Positions 16,564-24,504 of a stretch of 64,000 nucleotides of DNA are shown here, one piece after another. A program made the position numbers and the translations under genes. The notes under the pieces were generated by a model. That model saw nothing but the letters and a program-made list of their open reading frames with translations, was not told the DNA's origin and searched no databases. The stretch's first letter is position 1; every line of letters starts with the position of its first letter. This stretch comes from Peristeroidobacter soli. Lineage in GTDB: Bacteria; Pseudomonadota; Gammaproteobacteria; Steroidobacterales; Steroidobacteraceae. The DNA lies in NCBI RefSeq assembly GCF_004138485.1, contig NZ_RYEV01000004.1, positions 1,362,803 through 1,426,802 on the forward strand. Reading direction: 5' to 3'.

Positions 16564-17820
16564 ATGAGCAGCATGCAGATCGACTTCAGCCAGGCCAAGC
16601 ACCTGGGCAACAAGCTGCTGGAGCAGCTCGATGAGCTGCGCGAGCAAGCGCCGATTTACTGGAGCGACAAACAGAACGCCTGGATCGTCACCGGCCACGA
16701 GCCGGTGATCGAAGCGTTCCGCGGCGAGCTGCCGCTGTCCGCCAATCGCCTGCCGCGCATCTTTTCGTTCATGCCCGATCCCGCCGAGCGCGAGCGTCGC
16801 ATTCCATACGTGATGCAGACCTTCAGCCGCATGCTGCTGAATCTCGATCCGCCGGAGCAGCCTCGCCTGCGTCAGCTGCTGATGAAGGCGTTCAATCGTC
16901 ACGTCGCGGAATTCTACCGTCCGTACGCACGCGAGGTGATCGCCGATGCGCTGGACGACGCACAGAAACAGGGTGAGTTCGATTTCATCGAAACCGTGGC
17001 CCGCAAGATTCCCTCGCGCGTGATCGTACGACTCATGGGATTGACCGACGACTACATTCCTCGCCTGCGCTACTGGGCCTGGGCGACGCTGTCCGGTGCC
17101 GGCGGTGGCGGCACGACCAAGGACATTCTCGACGAGACGGAGAAAGCATTTCACGAAATGCGCGCCGCGTTCATGGCCGAAATCGAGAAACGCCGCGGCA
17201 GTACCGCCAACGACTTCATCTCCTCGCTGCTGTCGGCGCAGGTCAACGGCGAGAAGCTGACCGATGAAGAAATCGTCGCCACTTGCATCATGTCGCTCAT
17301 CGCCGGCCACGACACCACTGGCAACACCATCGGTCTCGGCTCGCTGACGCTGGCGCGCGATCCCAAACTCTGGAATGAACTGCGGGGCGTCGCGCCCGAG
17401 GAACAGCTCAACGCGATCATGGAATTGCAGCGGGTCATCGGCATGTCCACCACCCAAGGCCGCGTGGTGTCGAGCGACTTCAGCTGGCGGGGCCACGACT
17501 TCAAGCAGGGTCAGATCGTGTATCTGATGGTCGCCAGCGCCAATCGCGATCCCAAGGTCTTCGACCAGCCGCTGCAGGTCGATCTGCAACGCTCACAACA
17601 GCACAATGCGACGTTCGGTCCGGGCTTGCATCATTGCATCGGCCATCTGCTCGCGAAAATGCAGCTGACCGAATTCTTCCCGGCCCTGGTCCAACGCTTC
17701 GACGGCATGGACATTCTCGACGACCAGCTCGATTGGGGCACGATGATCGGTTTCCGCGGACTGCAATCGCTGCACGTTCGCGTGCATCCGCGCACCGTTC
17801 GCGAAGCCGCCGTCAACTGA
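16564..17820 (+). CDS. Bacterial class I cytochrome P450
   Basis: 418 aa, soluble bacterial CYP. The I-helix oxygen-activation motif is AGHDTT, the K-helix ExxR is ELQR, and the haem-binding loop FGPGLHHCIG carries the axial Cys358. There is no membrane anchor. It needs a ferredoxin and reductase, and both occur in the window (28329 and 28673) with the same type of operator upstream. Expected chemistry is hydroxylation of a hydrophobic substrate, feeding the neighbouring dehydrogenases. The ATG at 16564 follows CCGGAGAT. The CYP family cannot be assigned from this reading. Confidence 0.93.
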   Translation: MSSMQIDFSQAKHLGNKLLEQLDELREQAPIYWSDKQNAWIVTGHEPVIEAFRGELPLSANRLPRIFSFMPDPAERERRIPYVMQTFSRMLLNLDPPEQPRLRQLLMKAFNRHVAEFYRPYAREVIADALDDAQKQGEFDFIETVARKIPSRVIVRLMGLTDDYIPRLRYWAWATLSGAGGGGTTKDILDETEKAFHEMRAAFMAEIEKRRGSTANDFISSLLSAQVNGEKLTDEEIVATCIMSLIAGHDTTGNTIGLGSLTLARDPKLWNELRGVAPEEQLNAIMELQRVIGMSTTQGRVVSSDFSWRGHDFKQGQIVYLMVASANRDPKVFDQPLQVDLQRSQQHNATFGPGLHHCIGHLLAKMQLTEFFPALVQRFDGMDILDDQLDWGTMIGFRGLQSLHVRVHPRTVREAAVN

Positions 17821-17831
17821 GGAACGTCGCC

Positions 17832-18629
17832 GTGGATCTGAGTCTCAAAGGCAAAACCGCCATCGTCACCGGCGCTGGTCGTGGCATCGGCGCGGCAATC
17901 GCGCTCGGCATGGCTCGCGCCGGCGCCAACGTCGTCGTCTGCTCCCGCAATCAGGATCAGCTCGACCGGATGGCCGCGCAGATCGAGCAACTTGGCACCA
18001 AGGCACTCGCCATCGCGACGGACATGAGCAGTCCGGACAGTGTTCGCGCGATGGTCGAGCGCACGCTGCAGACGTTTGGTCACATCGATGTGCTCGTCAG
18101 CAATGCCGCGGGCAGCAGTGTCATCGCCCCGATCGAGAAAGTACCGCTGGTCGACTGGCGCGCCCTGCAGGCCGTCAATGTCGAAGGCACGGTATCGCTG
18201 TTGCAAGCTGCCGGGCCTCACATGCTCGAGCGCGGCTCGGGCAGCGTCATCATCGTCTCCAGCACCTTGGGCATGAACGGCAATCCCAACTCCAGCGCCT
18301 ATGGCGCATCGAAGGCGGCGCTCAATCACCTCACTAAAACCGTGGCCGCCGAATGGGGTTCACGCGGCGTGCGGGTCAATGGCTTGCTGCCGGGCCCGAC
18401 AGCGACGGAGCGCGTCAAAGCGGTCACCGACGATCCCGCGAAATATCAGGCGATCGCGGCGTTGATGCCACTCGGGCGCTGGCCCACCGGCGAAGACATG
18501 GTCGGCCCCGCTTTGTTTCTTGCCAGCGAAGCTGCCGCTTTCGTCACCGGCCAATTGCTGGTGGTCGATGGCGGCTTGAGCGCGGTGTGCAGGGAGGCCG
18601 GTCAAGCCGTCGCCGCCAGGCGTGCTTGA
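17832..18629 (+). CDS. Short-chain dehydrogenase/reductase (FabG-like)
   Basis: 265 aa from a GTG at 17832 with GAGGAACG upstream; 11 bp after the P450 stop. It has TGAGRGIG, SNAAG, a catalytic Ser in VSSTLG and YGASK. The C-terminal VDGG is also classical, followed by a short Ala/Arg-rich tail. It probably oxidises a secondary alcohol or reduces a ketone made by the P450 branch. A longer in-frame extension into the P450 gene has no plausible start. Confidence 0.87.
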   Translation: MDLSLKGKTAIVTGAGRGIGAAIALGMARAGANVVVCSRNQDQLDRMAAQIEQLGTKALAIATDMSSPDSVRAMVERTLQTFGHIDVLVSNAAGSSVIAPIEKVPLVDWRALQAVNVEGTVSLLQAAGPHMLERGSGSVIIVSSTLGMNGNPNSSAYGASKAALNHLTKTVAAEWGSRGVRVNGLLPGPTATERVKAVTDDPAKYQAIAALMPLGRWPTGEDMVGPALFLASEAAAFVTGQLLVVDGGLSAVCREAGQAVAARRA

Positions 18630-18705
18630 GGAACGACTCGCATGGCGCCTGGCTGCGCGCAGCCTTGCGCAGCTCGGTCACTGATCCGCATCCGTAGGAG
18701 TTGTC

Positions 18706-19464
18706 ATGTTGTTTCGAGATAAAGTTGCGCTGGTCACCGGCGGCGCCTCAGGCATCGGTCGAGCCACTGCCCTCGCCTTCGCACGCGAAGGCGCCAGAGT
18801 CGTCGTGGCGGATATCGCCGAAGCCGGCGGACGCGAAACCGTCAAAGCCATTGGCGAACAAGGCGGCGAGGCGCTGTTTCAGCGCGCCGACATGCTGAAG
18901 CCCGCTGACATTCGGGAAATGGTGGCCGCCACCGTCGCGCGCTTCGGCCGGCTCGACTGCGCCTTCAACAACGCCGGCCATCGTGGCGGCTCCACCAACG
19001 TGGTCGATTGCACCGAGCAGGAATGGGACATGGTGCTCGGGCTGAATCTCAAAGCGATCTGGCTGTGCATGAAGTACCAGATCCCCGAGATGTTGAAAGT
19101 GGGCGGCGGCGCCATCGTCAACACCTCGTCCGGCCTCGGCAACTTCGCCGCGCCATTGACGGCGTCCTATTCAACCTCGAAACACGCCGTCATCGGGTTG
19201 ACCCGCTCGGCCGCGGTGGACTTCGGACCGAAGAACATTCGTATCAACGCGTTGTTGCCGGGCGCGACCGACACGCCGATGCTGGCGCCGGCCGCGCAGG
19301 GCTCGAATCTGAAATTGCAGGACATGGCGAACCGCATTCCATTGCGTCGTCTGGGCACGGCGGAAGATCAGGCCGAGGCGGTGATCTGGCTATGCTCGGA
19401 ACGCGCCGCGTTCACTCACGGCTTGTCCTTGATCTGCGATGGTGGGCTGTCGGTACTGCGCTGA
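18706..19464 (+). CDS. Short-chain dehydrogenase/reductase (glucose-1-dehydrogenase/FabG-like)
   Basis: 252 aa classical SDR with TGGASGIG, NNAGH, NTSSGLG and YSTSK, ending CDGGLSVLR. The ATG at 18706 is preceded by TAGGAG. It is the last gene of the rightward operon; the 76-bp gap before it is the largest in that operon. The transporter gene converges on it 19 bp downstream. The substrate is unknown. Confidence 0.9.
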   Translation: MLFRDKVALVTGGASGIGRATALAFAREGARVVVADIAEAGGRETVKAIGEQGGEALFQRADMLKPADIREMVAATVARFGRLDCAFNNAGHRGGSTNVVDCTEQEWDMVLGLNLKAIWLCMKYQIPEMLKVGGGAIVNTSSGLGNFAAPLTASYSTSKHAVIGLTRSAAVDFGPKNIRINALLPGATDTPMLAPAAQGSNLKLQDMANRIPLRRLGTAEDQAEAVIWLCSERAAFTHGLSLICDGGLSVLR

Positions 19465-19481
19465 CCAGCACCGGCCAGGGT

Positions 19482-19504
19482 CGTTATCGCTCGTCGCGAT
19501 AACG
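19482..19504. terminator. Hairpin between convergent SDR and MFS genes
   Basis: A perfect 9-bp inverted repeat, CGTTATCGC and GCGATAACG, with a 5-nt loop, lies in the 19-bp convergent gap and runs into the 3' end of the MFS gene. It has no T-run, so the call as a bidirectional terminator rests on position and symmetry. Confidence 0.4.
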
Positions 19505-20743
19505 GCCCAAGGTTGCGAACAAGATCGCGGCGACGATCGATCCAGCGGCACCCGCCAGCAGCCACGCATCGAACGAGCCAGTGGATCTCAGCAATGCACC
19601 GGCGACCGCCGCACCCGCGGCGAGCCCCAGCGCCAGCGCCGAATAGATCCAGCCGAAGATTTCGGAGAACGACTTCAAGCCGAAGTAGCGACCGGCGATG
19701 TAAGCGCACAGATCGCCCTCCGCTCCCGACGCCACGCCCAGCGCGGCGGCCGCAATGACGATGGCCACCGATCCTTGCGCAAAGTCGAACAACAGCAGCG
19801 CGCACGCGGTGAATGTAAACAAGATGCCGCCGACTACCGTGCCATGCAGCCGATCCAGCGCTGCACCGACCGCGAGTCGGCCGACGATGATGGCGATTCC
19901 GTAGATCGACGCGGCCGACACGATCACTGAAGCATCGATGCCTTTGCGCGCTAGCAGATCGGGCAGGTTGACGTGCGTGCCGATGATGGCCGAGGACACC
20001 AGGATCACGCCCACGAGCATCGCCCAGAACTGCCGCGTTCTGAGCGCCTCACGCAACGTCATGCCGTCTTCCGCCTTGGCCGCCGCCGCGACGGTTCGCG
20101 GACGCTCTCGTAACAGCAACGCAGCCGGCAGGATCACCGCCAACGCCAGTAAACCCAGCGCGACATAGCCGCCCCGCCAGGTGTATTTCTCCACGATGGG
20201 CGGCAACATGAAAGGCAACACCGCCGCTGAGATGCCAGGGCCCGACATCATCACGCCCAATGCAAGCCCGCGAGCACGATCGAACCACGAGCTCACTACT
20301 CGCGCATACACAGCGTAAGTCGTGCCGCTGCCACCGACGGCCAGCAGGAAATAGCCGGTGTACAACACCCACAGCGGCCCGTTGAGACGACTGATGGCGA
20401 GCAACCCCAACGCATACAGCACGATCGAGGGCAGGATGATGCGACGGGCGCCGAAGCGATCGCACAGCCGGCCCGCGATCGGCCCCATCAACGCCAGGCC
20501 CGCGACGAGGAAGCTCGCCGCGGTCGTGACATCGGTGCGCTGCCAGCCGAACTCCCCGGCCAACGAGCCGGAGAGAAACGGCAGGCTGTACACCGACAAC
20601 CCGATCATGCCGACCGCGCAGCCGACCATCGCGGTCAACAGCAGCGCAATGCCTTGCTTGATCTCGGCGATCGCGCCGGCACGATGCTCCGCCGCGTTCG
20701 CCCCTTCACTCACCGTATCGAACGGTTGCCTGGCTGCCGACAT
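19484..20743 (-). CDS. MFS transporter, monocarboxylate/oxalate-formate-antiporter-like
   Basis: 419 aa with about 12 hydrophobic segments. The first is near residues 33-55, and an MFS loop motif GRLCDRFGARR follows helix 2. The repeated GxGxSAA patterns in helices 4-5 are typical of the MCT/OFA-like group. It starts 6 bp after the TonB-receptor stop, so the two are probably co-transcribed: outer-membrane uptake followed by inner-membrane import of the pathway substrate. No strong ribosome-binding site is visible, consistent with coupling. Confidence 0.87.
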   Translation of the reverse strand: MSAARQPFDTVSEGANAAEHRAGAIAEIKQGIALLLTAMVGCAVGMIGLSVYSLPFLSGSLAGEFGWQRTDVTTAASFLVAGLALMGPIAGRLCDRFGARRIILPSIVLYALGLLAISRLNGPLWVLYTGYFLLAVGGSGTTYAVYARVVSSWFDRARGLALGVMMSGPGISAAVLPFMLPPIVEKYTWRGGYVALGLLALAVILPAALLLRERPRTVAAAAKAEDGMTLREALRTRQFWAMLVGVILVSSAIIGTHVNLPDLLARKGIDASVIVSAASIYGIAIIVGRLAVGAALDRLHGTVVGGILFTFTACALLLFDFAQGSVAIVIAAAALGVASGAEGDLCAYIAGRYFGLKSFSEIFGWIYSALALGLAAGAAVAGALLRSTGSFDAWLLAGAAGSIVAAILFATLGRYRDER

Positions 20744-20749
20744 GGGACT

Positions 20750-22948
20750 TTAGAAATTCACCGAGAGTGACACGCCGTAAGTACGCGGTGCGCCGGGAGC
20801 GCCGATGGGCGGCTGATTGTTCGCGGTCTGCATCTGATTGTAGTACTCCTCATCGAGCAGGTTCTTGGCCCACAGGCGCACACGATAAGCATCGTTCGGC
20901 GCCGACCAGGACACTTCGGCGTTCACCAGCGAGTAGCTCGGCTGTCGCAACTGGTTGTCCGGCTCGAAGTACAGGCCGTCGTTGAAATAGTAACCGACGT
21001 TGAAGCCCAACTCGCCGGCCGCGAGCGGCTGACGATAGTCGACCGCGGCGTTGAAGGTAAACTCCGGCGTGCGTTGCAGATTGTTGCCGCTCACGTCGAG
21101 GATGGTCTGCGCGCCCAGCCCGGTCACCGGGTTGGTGACGAAGGACACGGCGTTGTCGAACTTGACGTACTCGCTCTTCAACGCCGACGCGCCCGCCATC
21201 AGCGTCCAGCCGGAGCCGATCGACGCTTCCATCTCGACTTCCAGGCCGTACACCTCCGCGTCCGCCGCGTTTTGCAGCTGGGTCGCGGTGCCAGTGAAGC
21301 GAGTGAGCTGCAGATCGGTGTAGTCGTAGTAGAACGCGGCCACGTTCAAGCGCATCGAGTGGTCGAACAGCTCGCTCTTCAGGCCGGTCTCGTACGCAAT
21401 GATTTTCTCGGGGCTCACCGCCGGCTGAGTCGGCGTCGTCGCGTTGAACAGGCCGCTCTTGAAGCCGGTGTTCACGCTCACGTACGCGAGGATGTCGTCA
21501 GTCAGCTTGTAGTCGAGCGCGGCCCGGAAGGTCGGCTCATCGAAGTCTTCGTCGGTATCCACGGTCGACAACAGCGCCAACGCGGTGCGCACCGTGCCTT
21601 CCACTTTCTTCTGGTCCAACGTGTAACGCGCGCCCAGCGTCAGGCTGGTGCGGTCGCCGAGCGGGAAGGTCGCCTGCGCGAAGGCCGAGTAGCTGTCGGT
21701 CAGCAAGGACACGTCGATCTGCTGATACAAGGCAGCGCCGAGCGCCACGTTGTTGATCTGCAGCGGATGCACGCCGTCGTCGGCATGGAAGTAGTAGAGA
21801 CCCGCGATCCATTGAATGGTGCTGTCGGCCGGCGACAGGACCTGGAATTCTTCGCTGAAAGTCTCCGCTTCCTGCTTGTCGTAACGCGCCGAGGAACGAT
21901 TGCCGGGCGTGGTGTCGAGATCGAGCAGCGTCAAACGCGACAGCTTGCGGGCGGCCGCGATGTTGACGAAGCGCAGACCGCCATTGTCGTACTCGGTTCG
22001 CAGCGCCACGCCGCCGCCTTCGATCTCGTCGATCACCGGCGAGTTGGTCTGCGAATCATAAATGTTGCCGTTGAACGAGATCGAACCGAGCGCCGCCGGC
22101 GTGGTCGGCAAACCGGGCAGCATCTGCCGTGCCGAGCCGAGATCCGATTTGATCTTGTTGTAGTCCGCCGTCGCCGTGATTCGCCAGGCCTCCGAGGGTT
22201 CCCACAACCATTTGGTGCGCAGGTTCAGATCGTCGCGGAAATTCACATCGACGTTACGGAAGGTATCGCGGCCCCAGCCCTCGCCCTGATCGTTGTAGTT
22301 CACCGAGAAATCCGCAGCCAGCGTGTCGCTGAAGCCGCCCGTGACATAGGCGCTCGCGGAGGTGGTGTCGTAGTTGCCGTAGCCGACCGACGCTTTGCCG
22401 CTGAGATCGTGCGAAGGGTCTCTGGTCACCACTTGCAGCAGGCCGCCCGTGGTATTCCGGCCGAACAGCGTGCCCTGTGGACCCTTCAACACTTCGATGT
22501 GATCCACGTTGTTGAAGGAGGACAGGTCGGAGACCATCGTGGCGTAGTACACGCCATCGACATAGAAGCCGACGTTCGGCTCCTGGCCCGGATTGGTGCT
22601 GTTATTACCGACGCCGCGCAGATACAACAGGCCGGTCGAGATGCTGCGCGAGACATTCAGGCCAGGAATGGCGACGTTCAAATCGTCGGTCGTGCGGATA
22701 CCGCGCGCCTCGACCATGGCGCCGGTCACGGCGGTCACCGCGATCGGCACGTCCTGCAGATTCTGTTCGCGACGCTGCGCGGTCACGATCACTTGCTCCA
22801 GGCCACCCGTGGCCACGTCCTGCTCCGATGCCGTTTCCGTCTGCGCCATGACCCCACCGACCCACAGGCCCGGCAGCAATGCGATGGCAGAAGCGCTGAG
22901 ATAGCGGCGCGGGCTGGACAGCGCGCGGCCTGAAGTAATAGCAGTCAT
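20750..22948 (-). CDS. TonB-dependent outer-membrane receptor
   Basis: 732 aa from ATG 22948, with GGGGGG upstream and a signal peptide ending near VMAQTETA. The plug domain shows EQVIVTAQRREQNLQDVPIAV, VDGVYY, IEVLKGPQGTLFGRNTTGG and a 22-strand-type barrel ending in the aromatic terminus VSLSVNF. The sequence style is that of the large receptor group used by sphingomonads and steroid/aromatic degraders for organic substrates rather than siderophores. It shares operator pair C with the divergent Rieske operon and is followed by the MFS gene. Confidence 0.93.
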   Translation of the reverse strand: MTAITSGRALSSPRRYLSASAIALLPGLWVGGVMAQTETASEQDVATGGLEQVIVTAQRREQNLQDVPIAVTAVTGAMVEARGIRTTDDLNVAIPGLNVSRSISTGLLYLRGVGNNSTNPGQEPNVGFYVDGVYYATMVSDLSSFNNVDHIEVLKGPQGTLFGRNTTGGLLQVVTRDPSHDLSGKASVGYGNYDTTSASAYVTGGFSDTLAADFSVNYNDQGEGWGRDTFRNVDVNFRDDLNLRTKWLWEPSEAWRITATADYNKIKSDLGSARQMLPGLPTTPAALGSISFNGNIYDSQTNSPVIDEIEGGGVALRTEYDNGGLRFVNIAAARKLSRLTLLDLDTTPGNRSSARYDKQEAETFSEEFQVLSPADSTIQWIAGLYYFHADDGVHPLQINNVALGAALYQQIDVSLLTDSYSAFAQATFPLGDRTSLTLGARYTLDQKKVEGTVRTALALLSTVDTDEDFDEPTFRAALDYKLTDDILAYVSVNTGFKSGLFNATTPTQPAVSPEKIIAYETGLKSELFDHSMRLNVAAFYYDYTDLQLTRFTGTATQLQNAADAEVYGLEVEMEASIGSGWTLMAGASALKSEYVKFDNAVSFVTNPVTGLGAQTILDVSGNNLQRTPEFTFNAAVDYRQPLAAGELGFNVGYYFNDGLYFEPDNQLRQPSYSLVNAEVSWSAPNDAYRVRLWAKNLLDEEYYNQMQTANNQPPIGAPGAPRTYGVSLSVNF

Positions 22949-23018
22949 GGACCCCCCGGTCTGAATATCGGACCCGGACACACCAGCGCCCGGGGCGCGG
23001 GAACCTAATGACTGGTCC

Positions 23019-23050
23019 CCGATTAATCGAATGATACCCCGGTATATCGG
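23019..23050. promoter_or_regulatory. Paired operator C between TonB receptor and second Rieske operon
   Basis: ccggtatatcgg at 23039 carries the 10-bp core CGGTATATCG found at operators A and B. A diverged copy with the palindromic core CGATTAATCG begins at 23019, exactly 20 bp away. The pair is 71 bp upstream of the TonB-receptor ATG and 180 bp from the Rieske ATG, so it most clearly serves the leftward genes. Confidence 0.62.
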
Positions 23051-23147
23051 GATCTAGTCAACCCATTTTCCGTCACCGGCCGGGCGATACCCTACCAATG
23101 AGAATGGCTCTCGCCCCGCCGGCCTTTGGAATGGGGTGGGTTTATGC

Positions 23148-23165
23148 GCCACGAATATTCGTGGC
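23148..23165. promoter_or_regulatory. 18-bp perfect palindrome upstream of the second Rieske gene
   Basis: GCCACGAATATTCGTGGC is fully self-complementary, lies 65 bp before the Rieske ATG at 23230, and does not resemble the paired 12-bp operators. It has no loop or T-run, so a dimeric-regulator operator is more likely than a terminator. Confidence 0.5.
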
Positions 23166-23229
23166 ACAATCCAATAGCCCGTGATTGTCAGAGCGCGGGC
23201 GACACTGCTCAACGAGGGGGTTTTGCCAT

Positions 23230-24504
23230 ATGTCCGCCGCCGCCGCACACCATGAACTGCTCACCGACGTCGCCGTCGGCAAACCCATGAATCAGACCTT
23301 GAGCCGTTACTGGTGGCCTATTGCCTTGTCATCGGACTTCCCGACGCCCGACAGCGATCCCCGCCGCATCACTCTATTGTCGCGCGACTTTGTTGCCTTC
23401 CGTGATACCGCCGGCCGCATCGGCTTGCTCGATGAGCGCTGCTGTCATCGCTCCGCCTCGCTGTGTCTCGGACGCGTCCAGGAAGGCGGCATCCGTTGCA
23501 TCTATCACGGTTGGAAATTCGACGTCGAAGGCCGTGTGCTGGAGATCCCGACCGTCAAGGATCCGAAAGTGAAGGACCTGCGCCGTCAGGGTTCTTATCC
23601 CACCCGCGAGGCCGGCGGGTTGATCTGGGCTTATATCGGACCGGCGGAGCTCGCGCCCGCCTTCCCTCACCATCCGTTCTTCGATGTGCCCGAGAGTCAT
23701 CGCTTCGCGGAGATCGTGGTGGCCTCGGCGAACTTCACGCGCACCATCGAAGGCGTGCTCGATTCTTCTCACGTCGGCATCCTGCATCAAGATGTAGCGA
23801 GCCCCGAAATCCTCAACGATCTCGCGCCCGCCATCGAAGTGGCCGACACGGACTACGGCTTTTGTTACGCGGCACTTCGTCAGGCAGTGAGCGCCGAAGG
23901 CCGCCCCGAAATCGTCGCGCGCATCACCGCGTTCGCCCTGCCCACCGCCGTCTACGTCAATGCCTCGCAAAAGGTGCTGCTGATTTCGGTGCCGGTGCAC
24001 AGCGACCGCACGCATTTCGTGATGATCTTCTGGGATCCGGACAAGGCGCTCGGCGTCGGCGAGGAACGCGAGCGTCTGCGCAAGTTCTATGGCATCGACG
24101 ATGCCGGCATGGATTACTGGGGCCTGGGCCGCGACCGTCACGATCTGCCCGGCCGTCCGAATCGCGACAACAACTATCTGCAGGACCGGGCCGCCATGCG
24201 CGCCGGCAAAACCTTCTCCGGCATGCATCGTTTCATTCCGGAGGATTTCGGGGTCGCCGCCTCGATGGGACCGATCGCCGACCAGCCGCGTCAGAATCTG
24301 GTGCATTCGGATATCGCCATCATCAAGATGCGACGACTGCTGGCCGAGAATGCCAAGCAGGTGGCGGCGGGCAACGAGCCCGCGGGTTTGCGACCGGCGC
24401 TGTATCCGGCTTCCATCACCGGCCGGATCGCCACCGACCAGCCCTGGACGACGCTGCTCAAGGAGAGCTTCGTCGCCAAGAACACCGCGGCGAGTGAAGC
24501 TTGA
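23230..24504 (+). CDS. Rieske non-heme iron oxygenase, second oxygenase component
   Basis: 424 aa. Rieske ligands are Cys71/His73 (CCHRS) and Cys90/His93 (CIYHGW); the mononuclear site shows DSSHVGILH. It belongs to the same broad phthalate-dioxygenase/DdmC/LigX-like branch as the 9391 protein but is clearly divergent. The HRSASLCLG segment replaces the usual HRGAPLFFG. No reductase gene is adjacent; the adrenodoxin-type ferredoxin and reductase at 28-30 kb could supply electrons, as in the three-component LigX demethylase. The ATG at 23230 was chosen over an upstream in-frame codon because GAGGGG lies just before it. The stop overlaps the next start (TGATG). Confidence 0.9.
   Translation: MSAAAAHHELLTDVAVGKPMNQTLSRYWWPIALSSDFPTPDSDPRRITLLSRDFVAFRDTAGRIGLLDERCCHRSASLCLGRVQEGGIRCIYHGWKFDVEGRVLEIPTVKDPKVKDLRRQGSYPTREAGGLIWAYIGPAELAPAFPHHPFFDVPESHRFAEIVVASANFTRTIEGVLDSSHVGILHQDVASPEILNDLAPAIEVADTDYGFCYAALRQAVSAEGRPEIVARITAFALPTAVYVNASQKVLLISVPVHSDRTHFVMIFWDPDKALGVGEERERLRKFYGIDDAGMDYWGLGRDRHDLPGRPNRDNNYLQDRAAMRAGKTFSGMHRFIPEDFGVAASMGPIADQPRQNLVHSDIAIIKMRRLLAENAKQVAAGNEPAGLRPALYPASITGRIATDQPWTTLLKESFVAKNTAASEA

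Noticed and set aside
15424-17589. A 721-codon open frame antisense to the alcohol dehydrogenase and P450 genes
   Set aside because: The sense genes have complete catalytic motifs; the antisense product has no recognisable domain and His/Arg/Gln-rich composition typical of reverse reading of GC-rich genes.
21074-22933. A 619-codon open frame antisense to the TonB receptor
   Set aside because: Shadow of a receptor with intact plug and barrel motifs; no domain or plausible ribosome-binding site.
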